Assembly (NCBI GenBank): GCA_902779055.1
Contig: CACZAD010000005.1
Coordinates: 62,001 to 126,000, forward strand
DNA: 64,000 nt
Direction of reading: 5' to 3'
From: Fibrobacter succinogenes
Lineage (GTDB): Bacteria > Fibrobacterota > Fibrobacteria > Fibrobacterales > Fibrobacteraceae
The position numbers were made by a program, and so were the translations under genes. Shown piece after piece: positions 53,343-61,672 of this stretch; within the stretch, counting starts at the first letter, position 1; each line of letters opens with the position of its first letter. Below the pieces are notes generated by a model. The model was not told where the DNA came from, did no database searches, and saw only the letters and a program-made list of their open reading frames with translations.

Positions 53343-54497
53343 ATGCCAAAACCAGCAAATTATTTTCCGGCCATAGACGGGCTTCGTCTCCTTGCAAGTC
53401 TCAACATTGTCATGCTTCATTTGGGGAGTTCCAGTGCCCTGATGTATATGTCCGATTGCAAGTGGGTGATGCCGATTATCTCGGCGCCAGCCTTTGCGGC
53501 GGGAATTTTTTACGTGCTGGCAGGATTCCTGTTCGCAAGCAAGTTTAGCGATCCGGACCGTCGCATTCCGGTAATCCCGTTCATGTTCAGCCGCATTGCG
53601 AAGCTTTACCGCCTGCATTTTTTCATGACGCTTCTCATGTTTGTGCTGGTCGTGTTCAAGATGAGCGGCTACACGCATGTGCCTGGCCTTTCCGAAATTG
53701 GCGATTGCGCCTCGGCCGGACTTTCAAAGATGTTCCACCCGTGGCGAAGCCTCCTTATGCACCTCACGCTCACGTGGTCCATCGTGCCCGATCTCGGGAT
53801 GAAACTCAATGAACCTTCGTGGTCGCTGACAAGCTTTTTCCTGTGCTATGCCATTACGCCGTGGTTCAGCCGCTGGCTCTTTAAGCAGAACCGTCGCACG
53901 TTGTGGGTGCTGTTCGGTGCCGTGTTCATTCCGGGAATCCTCTGGGCGGTCGTTTTTGGGGCGACGGACAATTTTTGGTTCAAGGGGTTCGATGCCAAGT
54001 ATCGATTCTTCCATATGTTCGCTCCGGTTCGTGTTTTCGAGTACCTGTTCGGCATGATTCTTTACCGTCTCCATAACGAGGGCGTTTTCGATTTCCTCAA
54101 GAAGGATTTTGTCAGCGGTGTGGCGCAGGCTTTGTTGCTTCTTGCCTTGTACGGTAGCCTCTTCCTTATGCGCCCTGGCATGAATCCCGGATACAACTAC
54201 TTTATGCATCATAGTCTCCCGATTTTCATTTACGGGATGTTCGTGCTGAGCCTTCTTTCGGGGAAGGGCTTTTTGGCGAGGTTCTTCTGCGTCCCGTTGG
54301 TGCGCCGCATTGGCCGGGCCTCTTTTTACCCGTACCTGATCCACCTCCCGATCATTACGTTTGCGTGGGGCATTTGTAACCTCAATCGTCCCAAGAATAC
54401 GATTCTTTTGCTCGTCTTCATCTACACCGTCAGCACTCTTTATATGGAATTTAAAGTCTGGCGCCGCAAAAAAGCGAAGGCAAAGGCCCAAATCTAA
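53343..54497 (+). CDS. Membrane acyltransferase 3 family protein
   Basis: 384 residues from ATG 53343; an in-frame TTG 12 bases earlier is less likely. The N-terminus FPAIDGLRLLASLNIVMLHL is the signature of the acyltransferase-3 (OafA/NolL-like) family, with the conserved His in the first helix. About ten hydrophobic helices follow to residue ~375, and the C-terminus is basic (RRKKAKAKA). Length is close to the family norm without an extra SGNH domain. Such proteins transfer acetyl or succinyl groups to cell-surface polysaccharides or lipids. The flanking signalling genes are not obviously related to it, and no Shine-Dalgarno stands out. Confidence 0.85.
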   Translation: MPKPANYFPAIDGLRLLASLNIVMLHLGSSSALMYMSDCKWVMPIISAPAFAAGIFYVLAGFLFASKFSDPDRRIPVIPFMFSRIAKLYRLHFFMTLLMFVLVVFKMSGYTHVPGLSEIGDCASAGLSKMFHPWRSLLMHLTLTWSIVPDLGMKLNEPSWSLTSFFLCYAITPWFSRWLFKQNRRTLWVLFGAVFIPGILWAVVFGATDNFWFKGFDAKYRFFHMFAPVRVFEYLFGMILYRLHNEGVFDFLKKDFVSGVAQALLLLALYGSLFLMRPGMNPGYNYFMHHSLPIFIYGMFVLSLLSGKGFLARFFCVPLVRRIGRASFYPYLIHLPIITFAWGICNLNRPKNTILLLVFIYTVSTLYMEFKVWRRKKAKAKAQI

Positions 54498-54608
54498 GAC
54501 TTTATTCGTCTTTTCTCGAACAACTCCAAAAAATAAGTGTATTTTATACCATAGGGCGTAGGAGACGCCTGTTGGAAGGGAAATTCTTGTCGGAGGAGTT
54601 GCAAAATC

Positions 54609-56993
54609 ATGGATTGTCTTGAATCGTCAGACTTGACTCATGCGATTCTTTCGAGTGCAGGCGTCGGATTGTGGGTCATCGAAGTAGACGAAGGCCGCCC
54701 TCCACGAATGTATGCCGACAAGGCTCTTTTGCAGATTCTTGGATTTCCCGAAGAAACTCTCCCCGAAGACCTCTACAATTTGTGGTGCAACAATGTAGAC
54801 CTCTCGTATTACGAGGCTTATGCTGAATTTGTGGACCAGATGACTCGCGGTGAAATGTCCGAACTGGAGTATGCCTGGAACCACCAGTCCCGCGGGGTCA
54901 TATTCCTGCAAAATCACGGCAAGCGCAATGATGAGTACACGCGGGGCATGCGTCTTGAAGGCTGCTGCACCGACGTGACCGAACAGATCGAATTCAAGAT
55001 GCACTTGCGTGAATTCGAACAGTACGCCGATATCGCAAATACGTTGGGCGACGGCTTTGACAACATCTATTACGTCGATATCAATGACAATTCCTTTATA
55101 GCGTTCAATGCGCAGGGCGTCGTCAAGACCTTGGATGCCATGACCTGCAAGGACTTTTTTGAGGGCTTTGAGCAGGCGCTAGAAAAAGTGGTTTATAGGG
55201 AAGATTGGGAGGCGGTCAAGGATTTTGTCAATAAGGAAAAAATGCTGCACGGATTGCAGAAGGATCGTGCCGTTTCTGTGGCGTTCCGATTCCTTCTTGA
55301 CGGACAGCAGGTTTTTTACCGCTTGAAGGCGGCAAAGACTCCTGATTCCGACAGCCATATTGTGGTGACCCTCGAAAACGTGGACGAAGAAGAAACGGCT
55401 AAGGCCGAGCGCAAGGCGATTTCAATCCGCGATATGGCCGTGATTTCGGGCCTGTCGGACGACTTCGGTTGCGTCGTCTATGTCGACTGCGAAACTCTTT
55501 CTGAGATCCATTACCGATTTGATTCCTGGTTTGAAAAATATCTGCCCGGCTGGTCCGAGATCGATAACTTCGGCAAGCGTCTCGATGTGCTTGTCAATTC
55601 TATCGTGCATCCGGCAGACCGCGATGCCTTCCGTGACGCCATCCAGCGTGACAAGGTGCTAGGTGCGGTTGAACGCGACCATGTGTATTACGTCAACTTT
55701 AGGTTGCAGGTCGATGACGACGACATTTACTACCAGATCAAGTTCGTCAAGGACGAAACTTCGAAGAACCACGTGATTGCCGGTTTCCACAGCGTCGATG
55801 CCGAGACCAAGCGTGAAATGGCTAACCTCGAAAAGGCGGAGCTTGCGAACAAGGCAAAGAGTGCGTTCCTCTTCAATATGTCGCACGATATCCGCACACC
55901 GCTGAATGCGATGATCGGCTTTACTGACATGGCCGTCAAGAATATCGATGACAGGGATAAGGCACTGGATTGCCTGAACAAGTCCAAGATGGCAAGCGAA
56001 CACCTCTTGTCGCTCATCAACGACGTGCTGGATATGTCGCGCATCGAAAGCGGCAAGGTGGAACTCGACGTGAACCCCATCGACCTGGACGAAAACGGCG
56101 AAGACTACATTCCGATTCTCAAGTCGCTTGCCGAAAAGAAGAACGTGGGCTTTGAATACTTGCGGCACGACATCCGTAACCGTTATGTCTATGTCGATTT
56201 TTTGCGCCTGAATCAGGTGCTTATCAACGTGGTCTCGAATGCAGTCAAGTACACGCCTTCGGGAGGCCTTGTTTCTGTTGACGTGAGCCAGATCCCGTCG
56301 GATCGCGAAGGCTATGGTGTGTACCAGTTTGTCATCAAGGACACGGGTATCGGCATGAGTCCGGAGTACCAGCTGCACCTCTTTGACGAATTCTCGCGCG
56401 AAAGGACGTCTACGGTCAGCAAGCAGCAAGGAACCGGCTTGGGGCTTGCCATTACCAAGCGCATCGTCGATATGATGGAAGGCTCGATCGATGTCGAAAG
56501 TGAAGTGGGGAAGGGCTCCAAGTTTACGATCCGCGTCCCGATGCGTTTGCAGGAGAATCCGGAAAGTGTCGAGCAGGTGCGTTTTTCCTATTCCGAACAG
56601 GAACCGATTTCGTTTGCGGGGTTCAAGGTTCTCGTCGTCGAGGACAACGAACTCAATCTCGAAATTTCAAAAGACATTCTGGAAAGTGCGGGCATTACGG
56701 TCGATTCCGCAAAGGACGGCTCCATTGCCGTGGAACGCCTCAAGGAAAAAGGCCCGGACTATTATGACTGCATTTTGATGGATATCCAGATGCCGGTGAT
56801 GGACGGGTTCGAAGCGACCCGCGAAATCCGCAAGATGTATCCGGATAAACGTATTCCGATTATTGCCTTGTCGGCGAATGCGTTTGACGAAGACCGTCGC
56901 AAGTCCATCGAAGCCGGGATGGACGGCCATTTGGCAAAGCCCATCGTCATCGCCCAGCTCGAAGACTCGCTGAAGAAGTTTTTGAAGAAATAA
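54609..56993 (+). CDS. Soluble hybrid sensor histidine kinase with PAS-like domains and one receiver domain
   Basis: 794 residues; ATG 54609 preceded by CGGAGGAG. No membrane helix. A PAS domain (~10-125, VGLWVIEVDEG ... LEGCCTDVTEQ) is followed by two sensor repeats marked IYYVDINDNSF (~150) and VVYVDCETLSE (~290), of the same kind as in the kinase at 48 kb. HisKA with His426 in MSHDIRTPLN, HATPase with NVVSNAVKYT, DTGIGMSPE and GTGLGLAI. Receiver ~675-794: VLVVEDNELN, Asp725 in MDIQMPVMDG, KPIV. It converges on the Hpt gene. Layout suggests a kinase-receiver-Hpt-response regulator relay with the minus-strand genes. Confidence 0.92.
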   Translation: MDCLESSDLTHAILSSAGVGLWVIEVDEGRPPRMYADKALLQILGFPEETLPEDLYNLWCNNVDLSYYEAYAEFVDQMTRGEMSELEYAWNHQSRGVIFLQNHGKRNDEYTRGMRLEGCCTDVTEQIEFKMHLREFEQYADIANTLGDGFDNIYYVDINDNSFIAFNAQGVVKTLDAMTCKDFFEGFEQALEKVVYREDWEAVKDFVNKEKMLHGLQKDRAVSVAFRFLLDGQQVFYRLKAAKTPDSDSHIVVTLENVDEEETAKAERKAISIRDMAVISGLSDDFGCVVYVDCETLSEIHYRFDSWFEKYLPGWSEIDNFGKRLDVLVNSIVHPADRDAFRDAIQRDKVLGAVERDHVYYVNFRLQVDDDDIYYQIKFVKDETSKNHVIAGFHSVDAETKREMANLEKAELANKAKSAFLFNMSHDIRTPLNAMIGFTDMAVKNIDDRDKALDCLNKSKMASEHLLSLINDVLDMSRIESGKVELDVNPIDLDENGEDYIPILKSLAEKKNVGFEYLRHDIRNRYVYVDFLRLNQVLINVVSNAVKYTPSGGLVSVDVSQIPSDREGYGVYQFVIKDTGIGMSPEYQLHLFDEFSRERTSTVSKQQGTGLGLAITKRIVDMMEGSIDVESEVGKGSKFTIRVPMRLQENPESVEQVRFSYSEQEPISFAGFKVLVVEDNELNLEISKDILESAGITVDSAKDGSIAVERLKEKGPDYYDCILMDIQMPVMDGFEATREIRKMYPDKRIPIIALSANAFDEDRRKSIEAGMDGHLAKPIVIAQLEDSLKKFLKK

Positions 56994-57037
56994 AATCGCC
57001 GCCTAACTATTCCTGTCTACTAACCACTGTCTACTGC

Positions 57038-57391
57038 CTACTGCTCCAACTGTTTAATCCCTTCGACGGCGACGGTGTAGTCGAGTTCGACCTTTTCTAG
57101 CAGCGCTTTAGAATTGTCAGTAAACGCAAGCGGCCTGAGGTCTTCTGTCAGCTCGCTGCTCGATTTCGAAAGGGTGTTCAGTCCCAAGTTCGCGGCAACG
57201 CCCTTGAGCGTGTGGGCTGCGCGGAAGGCTGTCTTGGCGTCATTGTTGGCAAAAGCTTCCTTGAGTTCGTTAAAACTCGGATCGCTCATGAAAAGGCCTA
57301 AATACTTAATAATGCGCGATTCCATGCCGAGTCGTCCAAGAACTTCTTCAAGAGATTCGCCAAGGGAGCTGTAAAATTCAGAGAGAGACAT
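57038..57391 (-). CDS. Stand-alone Hpt phosphotransfer protein
   Basis: 117 residues, all-helical in appearance. The Hpt core is AAHTLKGVAANLG with phospho-accepting His60, followed by LSKSSSELTEDLR. Stand-alone Hpt proteins carry phosphate from the receiver of a hybrid kinase to a response regulator. The start lies 11 bases after the stop of the HD-GYP regulator gene upstream on the same strand, so the two are one operon. The stop codon sits at the edge of a CTACTGCCTACTG low-complexity repeat. The nearest hybrid kinase ends 45 bases away on the opposite strand. Confidence 0.9.
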   Translation of the reverse strand: MSLSEFYSSLGESLEEVLGRLGMESRIIKYLGLFMSDPSFNELKEAFANNDAKTAFRAAHTLKGVAANLGLNTLSKSSSELTEDLRPLAFTDNSKALLEKVELDYTVAVEGIKQLEQ

Positions 57392-57402
57392 AAAATAGAT
57401 CC

Positions 57403-58938
57403 TTAGTTTTGTTGTAGAACGTCGATATGTCCATAGACGGACGTGAGGACGGGTTTATCGTTTGGCGCCTTGTTCCAGATTTGTAGAATCTGGACTTTGC
57501 AGGGGGTGTTTTTCCCGTCGATGTTGAGGGTCAGCCTGATGCTGAACGGAGATTCCTTTGGAGCGGTATGGCGCAACAGAAGGTTCTTGATCTTCTTCCA
57601 GTTCTCGTTTTTGCATTCGGCATTCAGACCGTGACCGTCTTGTACTTCCTCTTCGATGATGGTGCCGGGGAGTCCGAGCTTTTGGACTCCTTTTGACGAC
57701 AGCTTCATTACGGAGGGGCTGTAGGTATATTCAAAAAGAATGTCGTCCAGCATGGAGCCAAAGAAATGGCTTTTTTTGCTCTCGTTGACGAACTGCCTGA
57801 ACGCCTGGTTGAAAATGGGGTTGTTCCGGTCTTTCATCATCGAGTCGGCGATGTAGAAAAAGTCCTTGTCGGCTTGCTTGCTCCAGTCAAAAGTCTGCAA
57901 CGAGCTGACGAGCCTGTCGGCGATTGCGTCGAGACATTCCAGCAACAGCGGGTTGAACACGCCGCATTCGTTGTTGTGGATCATTTCGAGCGCCTTTTCG
58001 TGGGTGAACGCCTTCTTGTAACAGCGCTCGCTGGTGAGGGCGTCGTAAACGTCCGCGATCGAGACTATCTGGGCCGCGATGGGGATCTGGTCTCCCTTGA
58101 GTCCGTCGGGGTAGCCGTTTCCGTCCCAGCGTTCATGATGCCAGCGGCAAATCTCGTAGGCGTACTTCATCAAAGGTTCGTCCTTGCCGACCGGGACGGA
58201 GTTGAGCATCTGGGCGCAGTTGATGGTGTGCCCCTTCATGATGTTGAACTCTTCGGGGGTGAGCTTGCCGGGCTTGTTCAAAATGGAACTCGGGATGGTG
58301 ATTTTCCCGATGTCGTGCATGGACGATGCCGTGCTGATGATGCCGATGTCGTCTATGTTGATCTGGTACTTTTTGCTCCGGTGGAGGAGTTCGCGCAAAA
58401 GCATCTCGGTGATGGTGTTGATGTGCAGCACGTGCATACCGCTTTCGCCGTTACGGAATTCTACGATGTGGCTGAGCATGGTCACCATCATGCTGTTGTT
58501 GCGCGTCTTTTCGTAAATCTGGTTTAGGACGAGGTCTGAGAGGTGCTTTTGCTTGGCGTAAAGCTTGATGGTGTTGCTGACGCGGTTTCTCAGGACCATC
58601 TCGTCGAAGGGGCGTCCGATAAAATCGGTGACGCCGAGCATATATGCCCCCTCGATGAGCGAGTGCGAAGTTTCTACCGAAATCATGATGACCGGAATTT
58701 CGTTGATCCAGCCGTTTTTGTTCATGATGGTGAGAACTTCCATGCCGTCTTTTTCGGGCATGACCATGTCGAGGAGAACCAGTGAAATTTCGGAAGTCTT
58801 TTCTCTAAGGAGGAGTAACGCCTCGTTACCGTCCTTCGCCTCGATCGTATCGTACTTATCGCAAAGAACGTCTGACAGCAAAGTTCTGTTCAGAGCCACG
58901 TCGTCAACGATAAGTATAAGAGGGCGCTTTTCTTCCAT
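57403..58938 (-). CDS. Response regulator with HD-GYP domain, paralog 2
   Basis: 511 residues from the ATG at 58938; an in-frame GTG two codons earlier is less likely because AGGA is well placed for the ATG. Receiver: LIVDDVALNR, phospho-acceptor Asp57 in LVLLDMVMPE, MISVE, RPFD. The HD-GYP domain has SSMHDIGKITIP, HTINCA, HHERWDGNGYPDGL and IADVYDALTSERCYKKAF, all motifs intact. The C-terminal PAS-like domain (~395-511) begins EYTYSPSVMKLSSKGVQKLG, as in paralog 1. It is followed 11 bases later by the Hpt gene. Predicted cyclic-di-GMP phosphodiesterase under phosphorelay control. Confidence 0.92.
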   Translation of the reverse strand: MEEKRPLILIVDDVALNRTLLSDVLCDKYDTIEAKDGNEALLLLREKTSEISLVLLDMVMPEKDGMEVLTIMNKNGWINEIPVIMISVETSHSLIEGAYMLGVTDFIGRPFDEMVLRNRVSNTIKLYAKQKHLSDLVLNQIYEKTRNNSMMVTMLSHIVEFRNGESGMHVLHINTITEMLLRELLHRSKKYQINIDDIGIISTASSMHDIGKITIPSSILNKPGKLTPEEFNIMKGHTINCAQMLNSVPVGKDEPLMKYAYEICRWHHERWDGNGYPDGLKGDQIPIAAQIVSIADVYDALTSERCYKKAFTHEKALEMIHNNECGVFNPLLLECLDAIADRLVSSLQTFDWSKQADKDFFYIADSMMKDRNNPIFNQAFRQFVNESKKSHFFGSMLDDILFEYTYSPSVMKLSSKGVQKLGLPGTIIEEEVQDGHGLNAECKNENWKKIKNLLLRHTAPKESPFSIRLTLNIDGKNTPCKVQILQIWNKAPNDKPVLTSVYGHIDVLQQN

Positions 58939-59210
58939 AACCACAGTCCTTTATATACCAAAAGAAATATACAAGGCTTTTCTATAAATGTATATAATTT
59001 TTTCAATCTTGGTAAGAAAAATGTAACCTTTGCGGACTTGGTGTCGTTTGTCACTTTTTTGTGTGGAAAAAAGGACGAAAAGAAGGTTGTAAGGGTGTGA
59101 TTTAACACAATTTATCAAGAGTTTTACAAAACTAGGCTTGATTTTCATAGGTGTATCAAACTATCTTTTACCTTTGGATGGGTGAAATCTTTTTTTAAAA
59201 AGGAATTCAT

Positions 59211-61391
59211 ATGAAGAATTTGGCAAAAGTTATGTTTGGCGTTGCTGCCGTCGCTGCAGTAACGGCTTCTGCTGGGCAGTACCCGTTCCCGCAGAACATG
59301 AAGCACCCGCACGGCACGATCATTGAATATGCCGATACGGACATGATCAAGGAACATTATAAGCTGTGGAAGCAGGCCTGGTACCAGGCTAGCAATGGTT
59401 GGGTGCTCGCTCCGGAAGGAACTTGCTCTACCGTTTCTGAAGCTATTGCATACGGTATGTTGATTTCCGTCTATATGGACGATCAGGATGTTTTCAAGAA
59501 GCTTTATAACACTTGGACAAGCAACAGCGCCGGCGGCAATGGTGGTATGAACTGGCGTATCGGTTGCAGCGGCGGTACTGGTACAGCATCTGACGCTGAC
59601 TTCGACGCTGCTCTTGCTCTCGTGATGGCTTCCAAGCAGTGGAATGACGCTTCTTACCTCACAGCTGGTAAGTCCCTCATTTCTTGGATTGCTTCCAACG
59701 ATATCGGCAGCAACAAGATTAAGCCGGGTAACCAGTGGAATGACGGTTTCAACCCGAGCTATGCCACGACTGCCAACTTCCAGCTCTTCCAGGATGTTGC
59801 TGGTGGTTCTTGGTCCAGTGTGATTTCCCAGGCTTATACCGACTTGAACGCTTGCCAGGATACTAAGACTGGTCTCGTTCCGGACTGGTGCGACTGGAAC
59901 TCCCACAAGCCGATTTTGACATCTGCTGCCGTTTCTAACGATATCGGTTTCTATGATGACGCTGCACGTACTCCGTGGCGTATGGCTTGGGCATACTACT
60001 GGTACGGTGATACCAAGGCTCAGGCATTCAACCAGAAGGTTGTTAGCTGGCTCATTCCGGAAACCCGTACGGCTAGTGGCGTGAACTCTGGTTACCGCTA
60101 TGTCAGCAACTCCTATGACGCTGACTTGAGCGTTGAACGTAACTTTGTTTCTTCTACGTTCTCTGGTGGTCTCGGTCTCGCTGCTTCTTCTATCGAAAGC
60201 GCCGAAGCAAAGACCTACCTCGGTACCGTTTACAAGGTTCTCAAGGAAAAGAAGAGCTGCACTACCGCTCAGGGTTGCGGTGAAGGCTCTGTCGCTGGTG
60301 AAAAGTACTATCCGGCAACTTTGAACATGCTCTACCTCCTCCTCGTGACGGGTAACATGCCGAACCTCTACAATACCACTGGTTTCACTCCGTTCACTCC
60401 GGATCCGAGCCTCGCTCCGTCCATCAAGGAAGGCGATGGTGAACACATGGCATTCGGTGATACGACTGTTGGCGTTTCTGGTCTTTGGAACTGGGGTGCA
60501 TACCACGACAAGCTCGGTATCGGCACCAAGATGGTCCCGGATTCTGGCGATTCTCCGCTCTACAAGTTGGATGACGGCACTGTCATTGCTCGCGCTTCTA
60601 TGGAAATTGGTCCGGAACCGGAATGGACTCCGGAAGCTGCCGCTGCTGGTACCCTCAAGTACCCGTCTGCTGGTATCGCCGTTTCCTTCAAGAAGGACGA
60701 ATGCAAGACCGACAATAGCTGCGGTGTGGACTTCTCTGCTCTCGGCATCCAGTACATCCGCGTGACTGCCAAGTCTACTGGCCCGATCCGTATGGCTATC
60801 CTCAACACCATCACCGACGACAACGAAAAGAACAAGGTTGAAAACGCTGGTGCAGGTTCTGAACCGGGTATCTATGTCGACAACACCGAAGACTACAAGG
60901 AAGTGCTCTACGATATGACTCCGTATGACTACGGCTTCATGGGCGTTTCTGGTGGCGACAAGATCGACATTCTCGACTGGGTCAGCAAGACTAACGCTCC
61001 GGAAGGCGCTTTGATCCTCAAGAAGATCAAGGGTCTCAAGTGGGAAGTCAAGGATGCCAAGGGTGGTATCGGCGAAATCTCCATCAAGGCTGTCGAATTC
61101 CTCGATGCTAGCAAGACGGCTGTTGATCCGGTCAAGCTCACTGGCATTGAAATCAAGCCGGTCAGCCTCTACAAGGTCTCTATGTTGCCGAGCTTCAGCG
61201 CTCGTGCAAACGGCATGCAGATCGAAATCAACGGCGCCAAGGCTGGTAGCGTGTTCGCTGTCTACAACATGCAGGGCAAGGCAATTGCCGGTGGCATGCT
61301 CTTGAGCAGCAACATGACGGTCCGCGTTCCGACGACGGGTTCTTACATCGTTCGCGTCGGTTCCGAAATGAACCGCGTCAACGTCAAGTAA
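59211..61391 (+). CDS. Secreted GH8 endoglucanase/xylanase with C-terminal sorting-type module
   Basis: 726 residues; ATG 59211 with AAAAAGGAATTC upstream. Signal peptide ~1-21 (ends TASA). GH8 (alpha/alpha)6 domain ~25-395: the general acid Glu77 in STVSEAIAYGM and the Asp cluster 128-132 in ASDADFDAALAL that supplies the base, with WNDASYL and YFYWY-like helices later. Residues ~400-640 form an unassigned beta-rich region (IRVTAKSTGPIRMAIL, YDMTPYDYGF) resembling galactose-binding sandwiches. The C-terminal module (~655-726) has FAVYNMQGKAIAGGM and GSYIVRVGSE. No CBM6, and no island operator box upstream. It has an own terminator. GH8 enzymes hydrolyse beta-1,4-glucan, mixed-linkage glucan or xylan; the choice is open. 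Confidence 0.9.
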   Translation: MKNLAKVMFGVAAVAAVTASAGQYPFPQNMKHPHGTIIEYADTDMIKEHYKLWKQAWYQASNGWVLAPEGTCSTVSEAIAYGMLISVYMDDQDVFKKLYNTWTSNSAGGNGGMNWRIGCSGGTGTASDADFDAALALVMASKQWNDASYLTAGKSLISWIASNDIGSNKIKPGNQWNDGFNPSYATTANFQLFQDVAGGSWSSVISQAYTDLNACQDTKTGLVPDWCDWNSHKPILTSAAVSNDIGFYDDAARTPWRMAWAYYWYGDTKAQAFNQKVVSWLIPETRTASGVNSGYRYVSNSYDADLSVERNFVSSTFSGGLGLAASSIESAEAKTYLGTVYKVLKEKKSCTTAQGCGEGSVAGEKYYPATLNMLYLLLVTGNMPNLYNTTGFTPFTPDPSLAPSIKEGDGEHMAFGDTTVGVSGLWNWGAYHDKLGIGTKMVPDSGDSPLYKLDDGTVIARASMEIGPEPEWTPEAAAAGTLKYPSAGIAVSFKKDECKTDNSCGVDFSALGIQYIRVTAKSTGPIRMAILNTITDDNEKNKVENAGAGSEPGIYVDNTEDYKEVLYDMTPYDYGFMGVSGGDKIDILDWVSKTNAPEGALILKKIKGLKWEVKDAKGGIGEISIKAVEFLDASKTAVDPVKLTGIEIKPVSLYKVSMLPSFSARANGMQIEINGAKAGSVFAVYNMQGKAIAGGMLLSSNMTVRVPTTGSYIVRVGSEMNRVNVK

Positions 61392-61414
61392 TTCTCGTTA
61401 CAAAGCGAATTTGC

Positions 61415-61447
61415 AAAAAAGCCGAGGCTCACGCCCCGGCTTTTTTT
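61415..61447 (+). terminator. Rho-independent terminator of the GH8 gene
   Basis: Stem GCCG-GGC/GCC-CGGC (one mismatch), loop TCAC, preceded by A and followed by seven T. Confidence 0.9.
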
Positions 61448-61451
61448 AATG

Positions 61452-61672
61452 TGTCATCCCGACCGCATTGTCATCCCGGACTTGTCTATAAAAAGGTGAT
61501 GCCGCAACAAGTGCGGCATGACATCAAACTGTCATCCCGGCCTCAGTGCCGGGATCACCTTACACGATTCCCCTTACATTGTCACCCCGGACTTGTCTAT
61601 AAAAAGGTGATGCCGCAACAAGTGCGGCATGACATCAAACTGTCATCCCGGCCTCTATGCCGGGGTCACCTT
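61452..61672. repeat. GTCAYCCCGG repeat cluster with a ~95-base unit duplicated at 110-base spacing
   Basis: The unit from 61468 to 61562 recurs at 61578-61672 with few changes. Each unit holds GTCATCCCGGACTTGTCTAT, an ATGCCGCA/TGCGGCAT hairpin and a CCCGGC/GCCGGG hairpin, ending CACCTTA. Its last bases overlap the stop codon of the minus-strand deacetylase gene. This fills the 61392-61670 gap. Confidence 0.85.

Noticed and set aside
57003..57040. CTACTAACCACTGTCTACTG low-complexity stretch between convergent genes
   Set aside because: Related to the sequence next to the 29-base repeat at 312 and 10169 but too degenerate to call as a copy.
61468..61672. Direct repeats with regular spacing, considered as a CRISPR array
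   Set aside because: Only two units, ~95 bases each with internal hairpins, no spacers of constant length and no cas genes.
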